Of a DNA stretch of 64,000 nt, positions 1 through 11,234 are shown piece by piece. Below the pieces are notes generated by a model. That model was not told the origin of the DNA. It saw nothing but the letters and a program-made list of their open reading frames with translations, and searched no databases. Source of the stretch: Lytechinus variegatus (Eukaryota; Echinodermata; Echinoidea; Temnopleuroida; Toxopneustidae); assembly GCF_018143015.1 (NCBI RefSeq), contig NC_054753.1, positions 26,858,962-26,922,961 of the forward strand, read 5' to 3'. How positions within the stretch are numbered: the first letter of the stretch is position 1; each line of letters begins with the position of its first letter. A program made the position numbers and the translations under genes.

Positions 1-428
1 AAAGGATCTTTATAGTTATGATGACAAACAATAATGGCGATGATGATGCTAGTAATAACGACAACGACGACGATAAATTTATCAGGATTCCAATATACAT
101 GTATATACAAAAGAAGACCTGAAATATGTAACGACATATAATTGACGACCCAGAGATTGAGTAGCCCCCCCCCCCCCCTGTGTAAAGGTTGAAGGGTAGA
201 CATGAAAGTTGATATGTAGGTCCATTGGGCGATGAATACAAGACCTCACAGTGACCTTGACAGGTGGGAATCTGCTTCGTTTTTCAAGAAGGGAATAATT
301 TCGATACAGGAGTCATTTTTTCGCTGTTTTATTCATTTTTATTTGATAAAGTTCGAATACAAAAACCTAGAAGGAATCGGTAACTTTCCTTCTTTTTAAT
401 CTTTGGAATGCATGGATGATGCGGAAAG

Positions 429-661
429 CTAAAAACTGTGGTGTTAAAACTGACACCAATGGGTGTTGATAGAGGACCACACCTGAGGTGTTAAAATAAC
501 ACCCTAGAGATTGAACATAATACCAAAGAGTGTAAACGAAACAACCATATGTGTTGCAATAACACCTATATGTGTAAAACTAACACCACCAATTAAACAC
601 CGGTGTAAAATAACTGGTGTGGTCCTCTATGTACACCGGTTAACACCACAGTTTTTGCTGT
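429..661. repeat. Palindromic element of the GTGTTA family, copy 1
   Basis: The left half starts AAAACTGTGGTGTTAAAACT and the right half ends with its reverse complement, CACAGTTTTTGC. Inside, short GGTGTTA/TAACACC units recur, together with the marker AGAGGACCACACC and its reverse complement GGTGTGGTCCTCT. Copy 2 is at 31724. A non-autonomous DNA transposon is the likely origin. Confidence 0.7.
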
Positions 662-719
662 ATACTCCTATTTATACTTTCCCCATTGTGAATGTCCGTT
701 TGAGAAGTAATTTTTGCAA

Positions 720-1560
720 CCACTACGCAGACGCTCTTTGGAACGTAGAGAATCCATCGTCAAAAAACCTTCATGACAAAGCAGTCTTTGTCGGAAGTCG
801 GGAAAGCAAAACAGCGGTGTCGTCCTGGACAAACTTCATACACTGTTAGAAAATTTATCCTTAAACTAAAAGAACACTGTTAGAAAAAATAAAAGAAGTT
901 CCTGCAGCAGAGTCTCGAGAACACCTGTAATCTTACCGAATTGCGTAATAATCATTCTGTAAATTCATAAAACGAGAATTTTTCTGCAACTTAACAGAAC
1001 AGGTCTGTTTAAAAAAGGGGAAAAGAGTGTTTTATTCAAGGAAATTTGTAAGATTCCATACATCAAATACCAATTTCCTGTAAGATTACGCAATTCGGTA
1101 AGATTACAGGTGTTCTCGAGACTCTGCTGCAGGAACTTCTTCTATTTTTTCTAACAGTGAAGTTCCTGCAGCAGAGTCTCGAGAACACCTGTAATCTTAC
1201 CAGATTGCGTAATCTTACAGGAAATTGGTATTTGGTGTGTGTAATCTTACAAATTTCCTTAAATAAAACACTCTTTTCCCCTTTTTCTAACAGACCTGTT
1301 CTGTTAAATTGCAGAAAAATTCCTGTTTCATGAATTTAAAGAATGATTCTGGTATTGCTTTCTGCAAAATCTTCTTTTATTTTTCTGTAAAATCAGGGTT
1401 TTTTTAACAGTGTATGTGGAATGTTTCTTCAGCCCCGAATCTGCTGTCCCGGTGCACCAATTTCCGACAAAGACATCTATGCCGTTCATGGTAACTTGAC
1501 GGGCAATATCAATAGAATTTCTATGTTGTAGAATCCGTCCCCATTGCCATGATTGCATTC
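720..1560. repeat. Fold-back repeat of the 'CATGACAAAG' family, split by an insertion
   Basis: Left part 720-838 (CATGACAAAGCAGTCTTTGTC then CGTCCTGGACAAAC) and right part 1415-1560 (CCAATTTCCGACAAAGACA then GCCGTTCATGG) are inverted relatives, separated by the element at 839-1414. Related pairs lie at 5437-5505, 5960-6210, 7310-7560 and 62980-63420. Confidence 0.55.
839..1414. mobile_element. Fold-back element with TACACTGTTA ends
   Basis: It begins TACACTGTTAGAAAA and ends TTTTTTAACAGTGTA. Arms of roughly 190 bp (about 951-1137 against 1163-1340) are near-complementary, sharing GTTCCTGCAGCAGAGTCTCG and its complement. A further inner terminus occurs at 872 and 1161. No open reading frame of note, so it is non-autonomous. 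Confidence 0.65.
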
Positions 1561-1578
1561 GCAAGTCCATGTCTTCAC

Positions 1579-1852
1579 CCCCTCTTTCTTTCTCTCTTCA
1601 TCCCCTCTCTCTCTCTTTCTTTCTTTTTTTCTTTCTTCCTTCCTTTCTTCTTTCTTTCTTTCTTCCTTCCTTCCTTTCTTTCTTTCTTTCTTTCTTCTTT
1701 CTTTCTTTCTTTCTTTCTTTCTTCTTTCTTTCATTCTTTCTTTTTCTTTCTAACTTTCTAACTTTCTTTCTTTCTTTTTCTTTCTTACTTTCTTTCTTTC
1801 TTTCTTTATTTCTTTCTTTCTTTATTTCTTTCTTTCTTTCTCTCTCTCCATC
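1579..1852 (+). repeat. (TTTC)n / pyrimidine microsatellite
   Basis: Long interrupted TTTC/TTCC repeat. All open frames on both strands here are low-complexity translations (SFFLSFF, KERKKERK) and are not genes. Confidence 0.95.
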
Positions 1853-2063
1853 CACCAGTCTTTGTCTTCCTTCCACTCTTTCCCTCTCTTCCCCTTTCTC
1901 ACTCTCTTCTCTCTGTCCCTTAATCTTAACGTGTTTTATGAAATAGGCATTTATTTAAACCGCAATAGGCAATCATGGTAATTAAGGCTTTTTTATTTAC
2001 AAATAAAACAGAAATTTGAGAATATATAATAGAAATATTCCGAAAATTCATTTTTGCCAAATT

Positions 2064-2160
2064 TATATGAACCCGGCAGCCACTGTACAGAGCCTGATCG
2101 ACGTTGCTCTATCCCTCAAATCGTTGAACGCCAAACAGGTTACAAAAACTCCCATCTTTT
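2064..2160 (-). mobile_element. 3' part of a tRNA-derived SINE
   Basis: The reverse complement matches the tail of the SINE at 10233-10420: AAGATGGGAGTT, then CCTGTTTGGCGTTCAACG, then an AGAGC/CGTCGATC stretch. The tRNA-like head is absent. Confidence 0.55.
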
Positions 2161-2450
2161 AAAGGTCAAGTCCACTCCCAGAAAAATGTTCATTTGAATC
2201 AATATACAAAAATCAAACAAGCATAACGCTGAAAATTTCATCAAAATCGGATGTAAAACAAGAAAGTTATGACATTTTAAAGTTTCGCTTATTTCACAAA
2301 CCAATTTTTCATGCACAAGACAATGACATGCAAACGAGAGAGTCGATGATGTCCATCACTCACTATTTCATTCGCTGTTTATTGTTTGAATTATACAATC
2401 TTTCACATTTCATAGACTTGACATTATTTATCAATAAACATTTTCACCAT
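2161..2450. repeat. Half of a TTAA-flanked fold-back element (family F1)
   Basis: It starts after TTTTAA with AGGTCAAGTCCACTCCC and contains the family core AAAATTTCATCAAAATCGG, then GTTTCGCTTATTT. The right arm is missing. It lies downstream of gene A. Confidence 0.6.
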
Positions 2451-2801
2451 TTAAAGAATGAAATGAACACCAACATTGGATTTCTATAGTGGATACCATC
2501 TTGGATTACAGAAAATCTCCAAGGAGGATTTGTGAAGACTTTTAGTATGTTATTCGAGACATATTCCTGGAACTTTCCTGAAAAAAGTCAGATTGTTACC
2601 TGAAATTTTCATTCTTAAGCCCATCTCGGCCTAATGCTCTTGGCCTAGAACAGGTGCTGGTCGGTCTAAAATACAAGATGGAGAATTGGTTTTGATGGAC
2701 ATTAATCGTTTGTATGATGTCGGACAGGAAGAATTTCCTTGCATATTTTTACAAGGCAAATCAAAGAAGATTGTAATGGAACTTCTTTCTTCACTATTCC
2801 C

Positions 2802-5241
2802 TTAAATCTTGAGTCGCCTATCGTACATTTCATCGTAATATTTCACAACCTTGTCAGAGCACCTGATGACGTCAGGAGGCAGTTCGTCACGTGACGGCAT
2901 CGTTTTGGGCGGGAGGAAACACGTGCTTTTCATAGCAGTCCCGTAGAAATGAACCATATCCATTATAAGCCTGTCACCTGGAGCCACCATCTTGGTAAAT
3001 GCCTCGGTTGAGGCGTCCCATGTTAATAAACGGTCGCCGTACGGCAGCCCCACGGCATGACAGTAAGCTGAGAGAACCCCACGAGGGTTTGATAACAGAT
3101 CATCAGCGTCGATGACGATCGGATTGCGATCGATATTTGTATCTTGGAGATACCTCCAGAAATCGTAGAGTTCCTTGAGGAAGTAACCAGATGGCAAGAA
3201 TCGGTCATCGCGCTCGATATCGAACTTATTTTCGTCGGCTGCGTCACCTGTCAACAGGAATGAATGGTAATGATGATAGTGATTAAAAAAATCATTATTA
3301 CTTTATGATTTCTTGAATCCCTTTTTTTATTCATTTGGTGGCATTTATCGGCATCTGTCGCTTCTAGGGCCATATCTGTCGGAGAAAGACAACTTGTTAG
3401 GAATGACCTACTTCGTCTTAATCAAATTTCTTTTTCCAATTCAAATTAATTTCATACTAAGTTGTTACCTCAAAATGAATTTCTTGAATTTTTACAAAAT
3501 AACATATTTCATGAAGGAATATAAATGTTGAAATTTAAAAAAGATTTGTTAGCAGAAGAAGGCGTAGTTCCCTAAAATCAGGGGCTTGTGTGTGTGTGTG
3601 TAATTGAGCCTTTCCGGGTGGGAATCGATCAGATATGAATATCTATGCTTGGGTCACTATCCGAAAGACGTGACCAGGGCTCGAACCTCAAACCTTCTGC
3701 ATCAATTTGGAACTTCCCCCACGTAGCTTGGATTACAGGCGCACGGCGAACATAAATAGCCTACCTTCAAAAAGTCCAAGACCAGAGAAGTGGTTGTATA
3801 TCATCTTGCGATAAGATAGTAAGGCACGGTATGGGTGTCTTATAAGAAAGGTGTGTCGATACCCCTTCGGTAGGTAGTCCCTATACCCCTCTGTCATAGC
3901 CATTCCCATATCTTTGGCAAAAACGTGTTTAGCGGTAGAATCTTCAAGGAGACGCTTTATTGATCCATATCTGCAAAAGAAAAACAAAGAAACGACAACA
4001 TTTCTTTGGAGAGAAAGGAAAAAGCGTAAATGCCAGGAACCCCATTTTCATTCATATTGATAACATGCTCCCCTATGGTGGTCATTGACTAATTTGAATA
4101 TTTAACGTTCTGATTCGTCAAATCTTCCACAAGGAGGGGTGTTGGTTTGAACCCATCTGATCCCGATTATAATTTCCCAAGTTGTTGCATTAACTGTTTG
4201 TTGAGTCAGGTAAACAAAAAATCCTTGATGGACTGACATTTTAACATGGCCTTGGGAAGCTGGGTTGCTGCATGTGCTGTTCTCCAAAGGAGGTACCCCG
4301 TGAAAATCTGGTAGCAAAACTGTAACCAAAATGACCTACATTTATTGGTAGTGAATCCCCCTTTTTTTGTTCCTTGTAAAATTATACCGGGACGAAAATT
4401 ACCTTCAGTTTGTATTTTTTTTTTGGTGGTGAGGGGGAGGGGGTGTTTGTCAAATTTGAGCTCTCACCCCCTGATTAAAAAAAAACGTTCTCAGCGCCCT
4501 GCATTTAATACTAAATAGCACCTTGTCGTCATATATCTTTAGCTGGTATAGTGAAGATGGTCGGAATAATACGTTCTACATAGGGCTGGAAGTCGAGGTT
4601 AATAACAGTTCCAGAGCGACATGATTTTCCTCGAGGCCGAGCACAAGGACCGTCTTCAAAACCTTACAAATGATTGTACGTTAAAAATATAAATGTAGGA
4701 ATATATGGTTACTAGTAGTCCTATCCCGGCCTGGTGTGATGAACTACCGAAAGGCCAAAGCCAATGACTTTACACATCTAAGGCCAATGTCAGTGACTAG
4801 ACGTCCAAGAGCAAGAACAAGGTCAATGGCTCATATCTGACCCTGATCGAGGCTGGCCCCAATGCTCAAGAAATATCAACAACTGAAGCACTGCACTGAT
4901 ATTAACGAACATGCAAATATATAATCTTATACCGTTTACAAAGAAATCGACGGCCACAAAACTTACGGGAGTCGATCGGCTTCAAACGGGGTGTTTGCCA
5001 AGATGTCTATCATTCCTTTGACCTTCTGGAAGATCTCTTCGTTTCCCAGGTACTCCATCGGGATGTCAAGTTGGGTTTGGTACTTGTATTCCACCCTTGC
5101 GGCTCTAGCGTAGCTGTAAAGTTCGAACCATACCTCACAATCCTCGATGAAGCTCAGGCATTTGGCCACAGCAGTCGAGATGGCACGTGGTGCACACCAA
5201 AGGATCGTCCTGCTCGTATCGTCACCTTTTGTAGAACACAT
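2802..5241 (-). CDS. Sulfotransferase-like protein, gene A (3 exons, 308 aa)
   Basis: Coding exons on the minus strand are 4967-5241, 3765-3970 and 2802-3247. Donors are GTAAGT and GTAGGC; both acceptors end in AG, giving a phase 2 and then a phase 1 intron, so the frame joins without a break (P-Y-G-S and E-G-D-A-A-D). The N-terminal WCAPRAISTA (residues 15-24) is the P-loop that holds the 5'-phosphosulfate of PAPS. FLIRHPYRALLSYRK with R136 and S144 is the 3'-phosphate loop. No signal peptide or membrane segment is seen, so a cytosolic enzyme is likely. It is the most divergent of the five paralogues: the WFEP found in the others is WFEL here, and exon 3 lacks the near-identity shared by B-E. 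Introns are 996 and 517 nt, and a SINE abuts the intron 2 donor. The acceptor substrate is unknown. Confidence 0.85.
3585..3748 (-). mobile_element. SINE with a 7SL-like head, copy 1
   Basis: On the minus strand it reads GTGCGCCTGTAATCCAAGCT, then ACGTGGGG, then a B-box-like GGTTCGAGCCC, and ends in a (CA)n tail. The head resembles the Alu domain of 7SL RNA (CGTGCCTGTAGTCCCAGCT in human). It sits inside intron 2 of gene A, about 16 nt beyond the splice donor. A second copy is at 51728. Confidence 0.5.
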
Positions 5242-5499
5242 TTCAAAGTTTCCTGCAGTTGATTGGGGCTCGTCTTCTGGTTGTGTTCTTTCATTCTGTG
5301 GATTGTTTGCAAAATGGGATATGGCATGTATGGGGCGTACGTTGCAAGAAACTCATGTTACACGCAACGTACGTTACCGAACATCTTTACGTTTACATTA
5401 GGAAGATTGGGTTAGGGTTAGCAGACGCTTTCTGTGACGTAGATAATCTATTGTCAAAAGCCCTTCATGGCAAAGCAGTCTTTGTCGAAAATCGGGGAA

Positions 5500-5664
5500 T
5501 CAGGGGACCGTTTCATCAACATTTTTTATCTGACAAGTTGTCAGATCTGACATATTTCCTTGGTTCTGATTGGCTGAGAGGCACTGTTACTATAGTAACT
5601 GTCAGATAAAATGGGACTTGTCGATTAAAACGTCCGACAAGTCCTTTCATGAAACGCTCCCCAG
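5500..5664. repeat. Short palindromic element, GGGGACCGTTTCAT ends
   Basis: The left end GGGGACCGTTTCATC pairs with the right end TTTCATGAAACGCTCCCC, and inner TCTGACAAGT pairs with ACTGTCAGATA. A TGATTGGCTGAG box lies in the spacer. It is probably a MITE. Confidence 0.55.
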
Positions 5665-5767
5665 AACAGCAGTGTTCTCCGTGACTTTGGACAAACGACT
5701 TTTAAAAAAAAAAAATGCCAGCTCCAAACCATAGATCGATCAGCTTTCCAAGTCCGTCACTTTTCGG

Positions 5768-5940
5768 CAAAGACCCCAAAGGGCTGTTGCATAAAACTTT
5801 TTACCTGAGACAACTCTGGTAAAAACTGAAAACTAAGGTTATATAGTCTGATTTCTGCCATTGTCTTTAGTACGGGGAAAAGACTCCGGTAAAAACAACC
5901 TGAGTTTTATCAGGTAAACAGTTTTATGCAATGGGCCCCA
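5768..5940. repeat. Short palindromic element, GGGCTGTTGCAT ends
   Basis: The left arm, AGGGCTGTTGCATAAAACTT then TTTACCTGA, pairs with the right arm, TCAGGTAAACAGTTTTATGC then AATGGGCCCC. A partial second copy at 7200-7290 results from the tandem duplication next to it. Confidence 0.6.
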
Positions 5941-8557
5941 GGTTTTAGTTGTCATGTTTTTAGTCTGATGTTCGTCATGACAAAGAAGAGCAAAGAAGCA
6001 TTTGTCAAAATTGGTGAATCAAAAGAACAATTTAGTCTTTGATTCAGCACAAACATCACATTTGCAGCGTTTCGTCAGCTCTGACATTATAGGACGAAAC
6101 TGTTTTCCGGTTCGCCAATTTTTGACAAAGATATCTAAATTGCTCTTTGTCGGGTGACGGCATTTAAGAATATATTTTCTCTGAATGCGAATTCTCCGTA
6201 GGCCGCTGTGCAAAATCTCTTTGTTGAGTAGCAATTGAACGCAATTCAATTACACATTTGTTTTTAATCTAATCTCCTTTGTTTGATTTCGAGTCTAACC
6301 GTAAGTTTCACGCAACGCCCCATTTTTTCTGATGATAGTTAATTGAACATTATAATGATATATGTTTTGTTGATTCGTACATAAAAATGCCAATGCATGC
6401 TTACTCATGGACTGCTTGAAAATTAAAGATCTAATGAATAAAATATTAATTTAATTTTTTTCCGGGAAAATTGGGGGATGCTAGTACAGGCAAGCCCTCT
6501 CCGAAAAAAGTGGAATGTGAAGGATATCACCCCCCCCCCTTCGGATTAACGCCCCAAGTCGGTCGAAACCAAAATCCTATCATTATACCTGCTTCCGACG
6601 TCACAATTTTGATAGAAACGACACTCCAATCTTACAAAGATAACATACGATGCATCATTATGCACACGATAGCATATGATTATATGATGATAAAAGGACG
6701 CTGAAATTCAAAATAATTGATATACTTACCAGCATAAAAAAATCCGAGTAAAAATCACTTTCCTGTACGTTCAACGGAACATGAATCGCCCTATCATTTA
6801 CAGGACATTTTCGGCCACGTACACGACGTACTTACGAATTCAAGCACATGGTTTCACGTACAGATATGAATTGAGTTTCATGTTTGATCTGTGTATTTTC
6901 ATATTGAAAGACGCGGTCACGTGACACAATATGCTTACGTGAGTATAATACGGATCTGAAGGGGAAGTCTCTTCGCAAAAAAGGAGAAGGAAGAGAAAAC
7001 GAAGAGAAAAAAACAGAAAATGTACTACAAGAAAATAAAAAGAAGGATAAGAAATGTGAAAAGGGTTAAGAAAGAGAAATTACAAAAGAAATAGGCAAAA
7101 AAAAATGAAATAAACTGGCGTTCGGTGCTCGTTTTTCTTGCAAATAAGGACTACCTGGCGATTTGAATATTCAATTTTCAAGAAAATATTTAAAATTGAT
7201 TTTTGCCATTGACTTTAACACGGGGCAAAAACTCCGGTAAAAACAACATGAGTTTTCTCAGGTAAAAAGTTTTATGCAACGGGCCCGAGGTTTTAGTTGT
7301 CATGTTTTTAGTTTGATGTTCGTCATGACAAAGAAGAGCAAAGAAGCATTTGTCAAAATTGGTGAATCAAAAGAACAATTTAGTCTTTGATTCAGCACAA
7401 ACATCACATTTGCAGCGTTTCGTCAGCTCTGACATTATAGGACGAAACTGTTTTCCGGTTCACCAATTTTTGACAAAGATATCTAAATTGCTCTTTGTCG
7501 GGTGACGGCATTTAAGAATATATTTTCTCTGATTGCGAATTCTCCGTAGGCCGCTGTGCAAAATCTCTTTGTTGAGTAGCAATTGAACGCAATTCAATTA
7601 CACATTTGTTTTTAATCTAATCTCCTTTGTTTGATTTCGAGTCTAACCGTAAGTTTCACGCAACGCCCCATTTTTTCTGATGATAGTTAATTGAACATTA
7701 TAATGATATATGTTTTGTTGATTCGTACATAAAAATGCCAATGCATGCTTACTCATGGACTGCTTGAAAATTAAAGATCTAATGAATAAAATATTAATGT
7801 AATTTTTTTTCTGGAAAATTGGGGGATGCTAGTACAGGCAAGCCCTCTCCGAAAAAAGTGGAATGTGAAGGATATCACCCCCCCCCCCTTGGATTAACGC
7901 CCCAAGTCGGTCGAAACCAAAATCCTATCATTATACCTGCTTCTGACGTCACAATTTTGATAGAAACGACACTCCAAACTTACAAAGATAACATACGATG
8001 CATCATTATGCACACGATAGTATATGATTATATGATGATAAAAGGACGCTGAAATTCAAAATAATTGATATACTTACCAGCATAAAAAGCTCCGAGTAAA
8101 ATTCAGTTTCCTGTACGTTTAACGGAACATGAATTGCCCTATCATTTACAGGACATTTTCGGCCACGTACACGACGTACTTACGAATTCAAGCACATGGT
8201 TTCACGTACAGATATGAATTGAGTTTCATGTTTGATCTGTGTATTTTCATATTGAAAGACGCGGTCACGTGACACAATATGCTTACGTGAGTATAATACG
8301 GATCTGAAGGGGAAGTCTCTTCGCAAAAAAAAGGAGAAGGAAGAGAAAACGAAGAAAAAAAAAACAGAAAATGTAGTACAAGAAAATAAAGAGAAGGATA
8401 AGAAATGTGAAAAGGGTTAAGAAAGAGCAATTACAAAAGAAATAGGGGGGGGGGGGGGGAAATGAAATAAACTGGCGTTCGGTGCTCGTTTTTCTTGCAA
8501 ATAAGGACTACCTGGCGATTTGAATATTCAATTTTCAAGAAAATATTTAAAATTGAT
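5850..8557 (+). repeat. Tandem duplication, two units of ~1.35 kb
   Basis: Unit 1 (about 5850-7200) and unit 2 (about 7201-8557) match along their length with few changes. Landmarks are offset by 1,348 nt on the left (5941 and 7289) and 1,357 nt on the right (7114 and 8471), mostly through length changes in A, C and G runs. Each unit carries short open frames (6471-6704 and 7819-8052) that are alike only because the DNA is duplicated. No gene is recognised. Confidence 0.85.
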
Positions 8558-8559
8558 TT

Positions 8560-10230
8560 TTTTTTACTATTCGTGCTTAGTTTTTTTTTTTTTAGTGACA
8601 GACTCATCCTCGTCATGAATACACGTGCATCACGTCTGAATATTAAAAAAAAAAAATGTCTGAATATTATTAAAAAAAAAAACAGCTGGCTCTTGGAGCT
8701 GATGCCCCCCCCCCCCCTCTCTATACACACATACCCGCACACACAGACACACACAATAAGTTATACTGGTGGCCCTTTCTTAGGAACCAAATAAAAAAAT
8801 GAAAATCTAATGTGTGTCATTCACCAAGAGAAAAGATACCAGTCTTTCGTAATGCCGCTCGAAACTTACGACGGGGCTTTAATATGAAACACCTTTGAGA
8901 CGATTGTACAATTATTTTGTAAACAAATTTCAATGTAATAAATCGTAAAGAAATACCACCGGTCAACCGCATAAGTTTGTGTTACATTTCTTTAATATAT
9001 CAATAATATATGCATGTAGTTTATAGATACTTCCAGTAAAGACGATCATGAATACAATGCAATTATGAGGATACATTCTCGGCTGGAAAACAGTTTTCGG
9101 AATTGAAGTGGCTACCCCGGGTAAAATATGACGTTATTATTATCATCATTACATGTATTACATAAATATTCTTCCTTTTCTCAATATATAAACAAAACAG
9201 TACGCAAAGAGTGTGTAATACAGCAAATTCTGATTAAAGATTAAGTACACGAAATGTGATATTCATCGATGATTCGAAATCAATAATATTACAACACAGT
9301 TCCACTTTCTTTGAATATATTGCTATAAAATAAATATTTCCTTTTCTTTTACATTGTTTTTATATTGTATTGTTCTTCTGTTTAAAAAGAAAAAAATCAT
9401 AAACACCTCCGTCGGTTGAACGTGGATGTTTAAAGCATGTAATAAGTAATCACCATTTTTTTATTTGAGTGATTGACTTGTAATCGAGTATCATGCGATC
9501 ATATACAATCTCCCCAAAGATAGGGGGACCAAGGCTGGAAAATTTGAGAAGGAAAAAAATAAGGCTATCACCCCAAACGTAAGGTCATTTCCACCAAAAT
9601 AAATAAATAAATTTGATAAGCAAAAAAAAGAAGGTTATGACCAAAAAAGTAAGGTCATCTCGTCCAAAATAATGTTTTATTTCGATTTTGAATGATATAT
9701 TTCTTTCCATCATAAAAGACCCAAAATAGTAGGGGGACATTTGATATTGTGTCCCCCTACTAGTTTGGGTGGGGAGGGGGGCGCGTCCCCACCTTGGATT
9801 TCCGCCCATGATCATACAAACAATCATAAATAATAATCCCGTTAATGCGTAACAATGTCAATTGTCCACTTTACATGCTGTTAAGCATTGAGCTTAAATA
9901 CGTGAAAACTCTGCCTAAGTCTTTATAGAAAACGGGTAAAGAAAACAGAAACCCCCAAAATAATTCGAATCAGACCGTAATTTTTTTACCTTTTTGGTCC
10001 ATCTTAATTATTGCCTCTTATAATTTATCAATATCCATTTATCTATTTACCTATTTATATTCATTGATATATCTTATTTCTTTTATATTTTGCAGTTATT
10101 CATAAATACTTTCATTCATTATTTTCTTTAAAACAAGTGCACTCCAAGTTACCAATATAGCATTTCCATTTATTTGAAAGCAGGATAAAAGAGCAGTGTA
10201 CATTAAATGCCTTGCTCACGGGCATGTCAA
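8560..10230. other. Intergenic stretch without recognised genes
   Basis: It holds T, A and C runs, AT-rich unique sequence, and a degenerate G-rich/C-rich segment at 9510-9800 with several 'AAGGTCAT' and 'GGGGGAC' repeats. No convincing gene or complete element was seen. Confidence 0.5.
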
Positions 10231-10232
10231 CC

Positions 10233-10420
10233 GTTGTGTTGGCTCAGTTGGTAGAGAGTCCGTCTCACAACCGGGAAGTCAGGGGTTCAATCCCCGGCCG
10301 CGTCAGACCAAAAGACGTTAAAAGATGGGAGTTGCTGCTACCCTGTTTGGCGTTCAACAATTAAAGGGATAGAGCCTCGTCGATCTGGCTGCACGGCCCA
10401 CGATCAATTGGGAAAAGCAA
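10233..10420 (+). mobile_element. tRNA-derived SINE
   Basis: The head has an A box (TGGCTCAGTTGGTAGAG) and a B box (GGGTTCAATCC) like a tRNA, followed by a non-tRNA body (GATGGGAGTTGCTGCTACCC) shared with 2064-2160. The head has no CCA-type acceptor match, so it is a SINE rather than a working tRNA gene. Confidence 0.6.
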
Positions 10421-10479
10421 ATTTTCGGAGTATTTCATTTCATGTCTATTTCGAACAATAAATTATGGATTTTCATAAG

Positions 10480-10552
10480 TGTCGCGGCCGGGGATCGAAC
10501 CCCGGACTTTCCATGTATAGCCAGGCGCCTTAGACCACCCGGCTACGGCACC
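10480..10552 (-). pseudogene. tRNA-like sequence (SINE head or tRNA pseudogene)
   Basis: The reverse complement has a good A box (TAGCCGGGTGGTCTAAGG) and B box (GGGTTCGATCCCC). The acceptor stem (GGTGCCG against CCGCGAC) pairs poorly and the anticodon stem is weak, so a functional tRNA is unlikely. Confidence 0.5.
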
Positions 10553-10952
10553 TCTACTCAGAGTTTTTTTATCGATTCAATCCTCTCTTAATTTTTATTT
10601 ATTTATCATTTTTGGGGTGGGAGTATATTAGTCACTCTTATAAATACATTTTTATATTTTTTTGTTTATTTTTTGTAAAACATCCCTTGGTTTATGTTGT
10701 AGGCCTACATCCAGAAAAAAATATGTTAGGCCTATTCAAAGAAGATCAGGAAATTATGATAGTCAAAGCTCGGGGATTCTAGTTAAAACACTATGAAAAC
10801 ATTATTTTTTGATGGAATGGCTAATGTATATTAAAAAGTGCAAATTTGATTCATGAATTGAGTTGGCGGTATGACTAATGTTAGTCGAATTATTCACAAT
10901 TTGAAGTAAGCCCTGACCATTACGAAAATTGATGAGGGAAAATGGCCTGGGG

Positions 10953-11083
10953 GTCATTTCATGAAGCTATTTTACCTTTCTATAAATGAAATGTTCATTT
11001 GTGATTTTAGCGCGTAAGAGAGGTTCACCGGTCATTCCTAAAGTCTCTCTTAACTTACGAACAGCTTTATGAAACAATCACAT
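10953..11083. repeat. Palindromic element, TTTCATGAAGC / GCTTTATGAAAC ends
   Basis: The right part (AGTCTCTCTTAACTTACGAA then CAGCTTTATGAAAC) matches the outer element at 17610-18400, including the inner GGTTCACCGGTC. It is a decayed copy of the same family. Confidence 0.5.
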
Positions 11084-11234
11084 GGCCTTATATAGATGTT
11101 CTGAAAAAAAAATCATGATAGAGGGCCGATGGTTGTACTCAATAGATCATCCATAAGTACGCAAGGTTCTAATAGTGAACCTTGTGGAACTCCATTCAAA
11201 GGCATTGGTGGTAATACAAAAAAAAGATCGACAT

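Noticed and set aside
511-849. 112-aa open frame
   Set aside because: It spans the GTGTTA palindrome and part of another repeat, with no protein features.
1486-1946. Several open frames on both strands
   Set aside because: They are translations of the (TTTC)n microsatellite.
6471-8052. A pair of similar 77-aa proteins
   Set aside because: They are alike because the DNA is tandemly duplicated. They have no domain, and their repeat-rich context argues against coding.
10480-10552. Functional tRNA gene
   Set aside because: The acceptor and anticodon stems pair poorly despite good A and B boxes.
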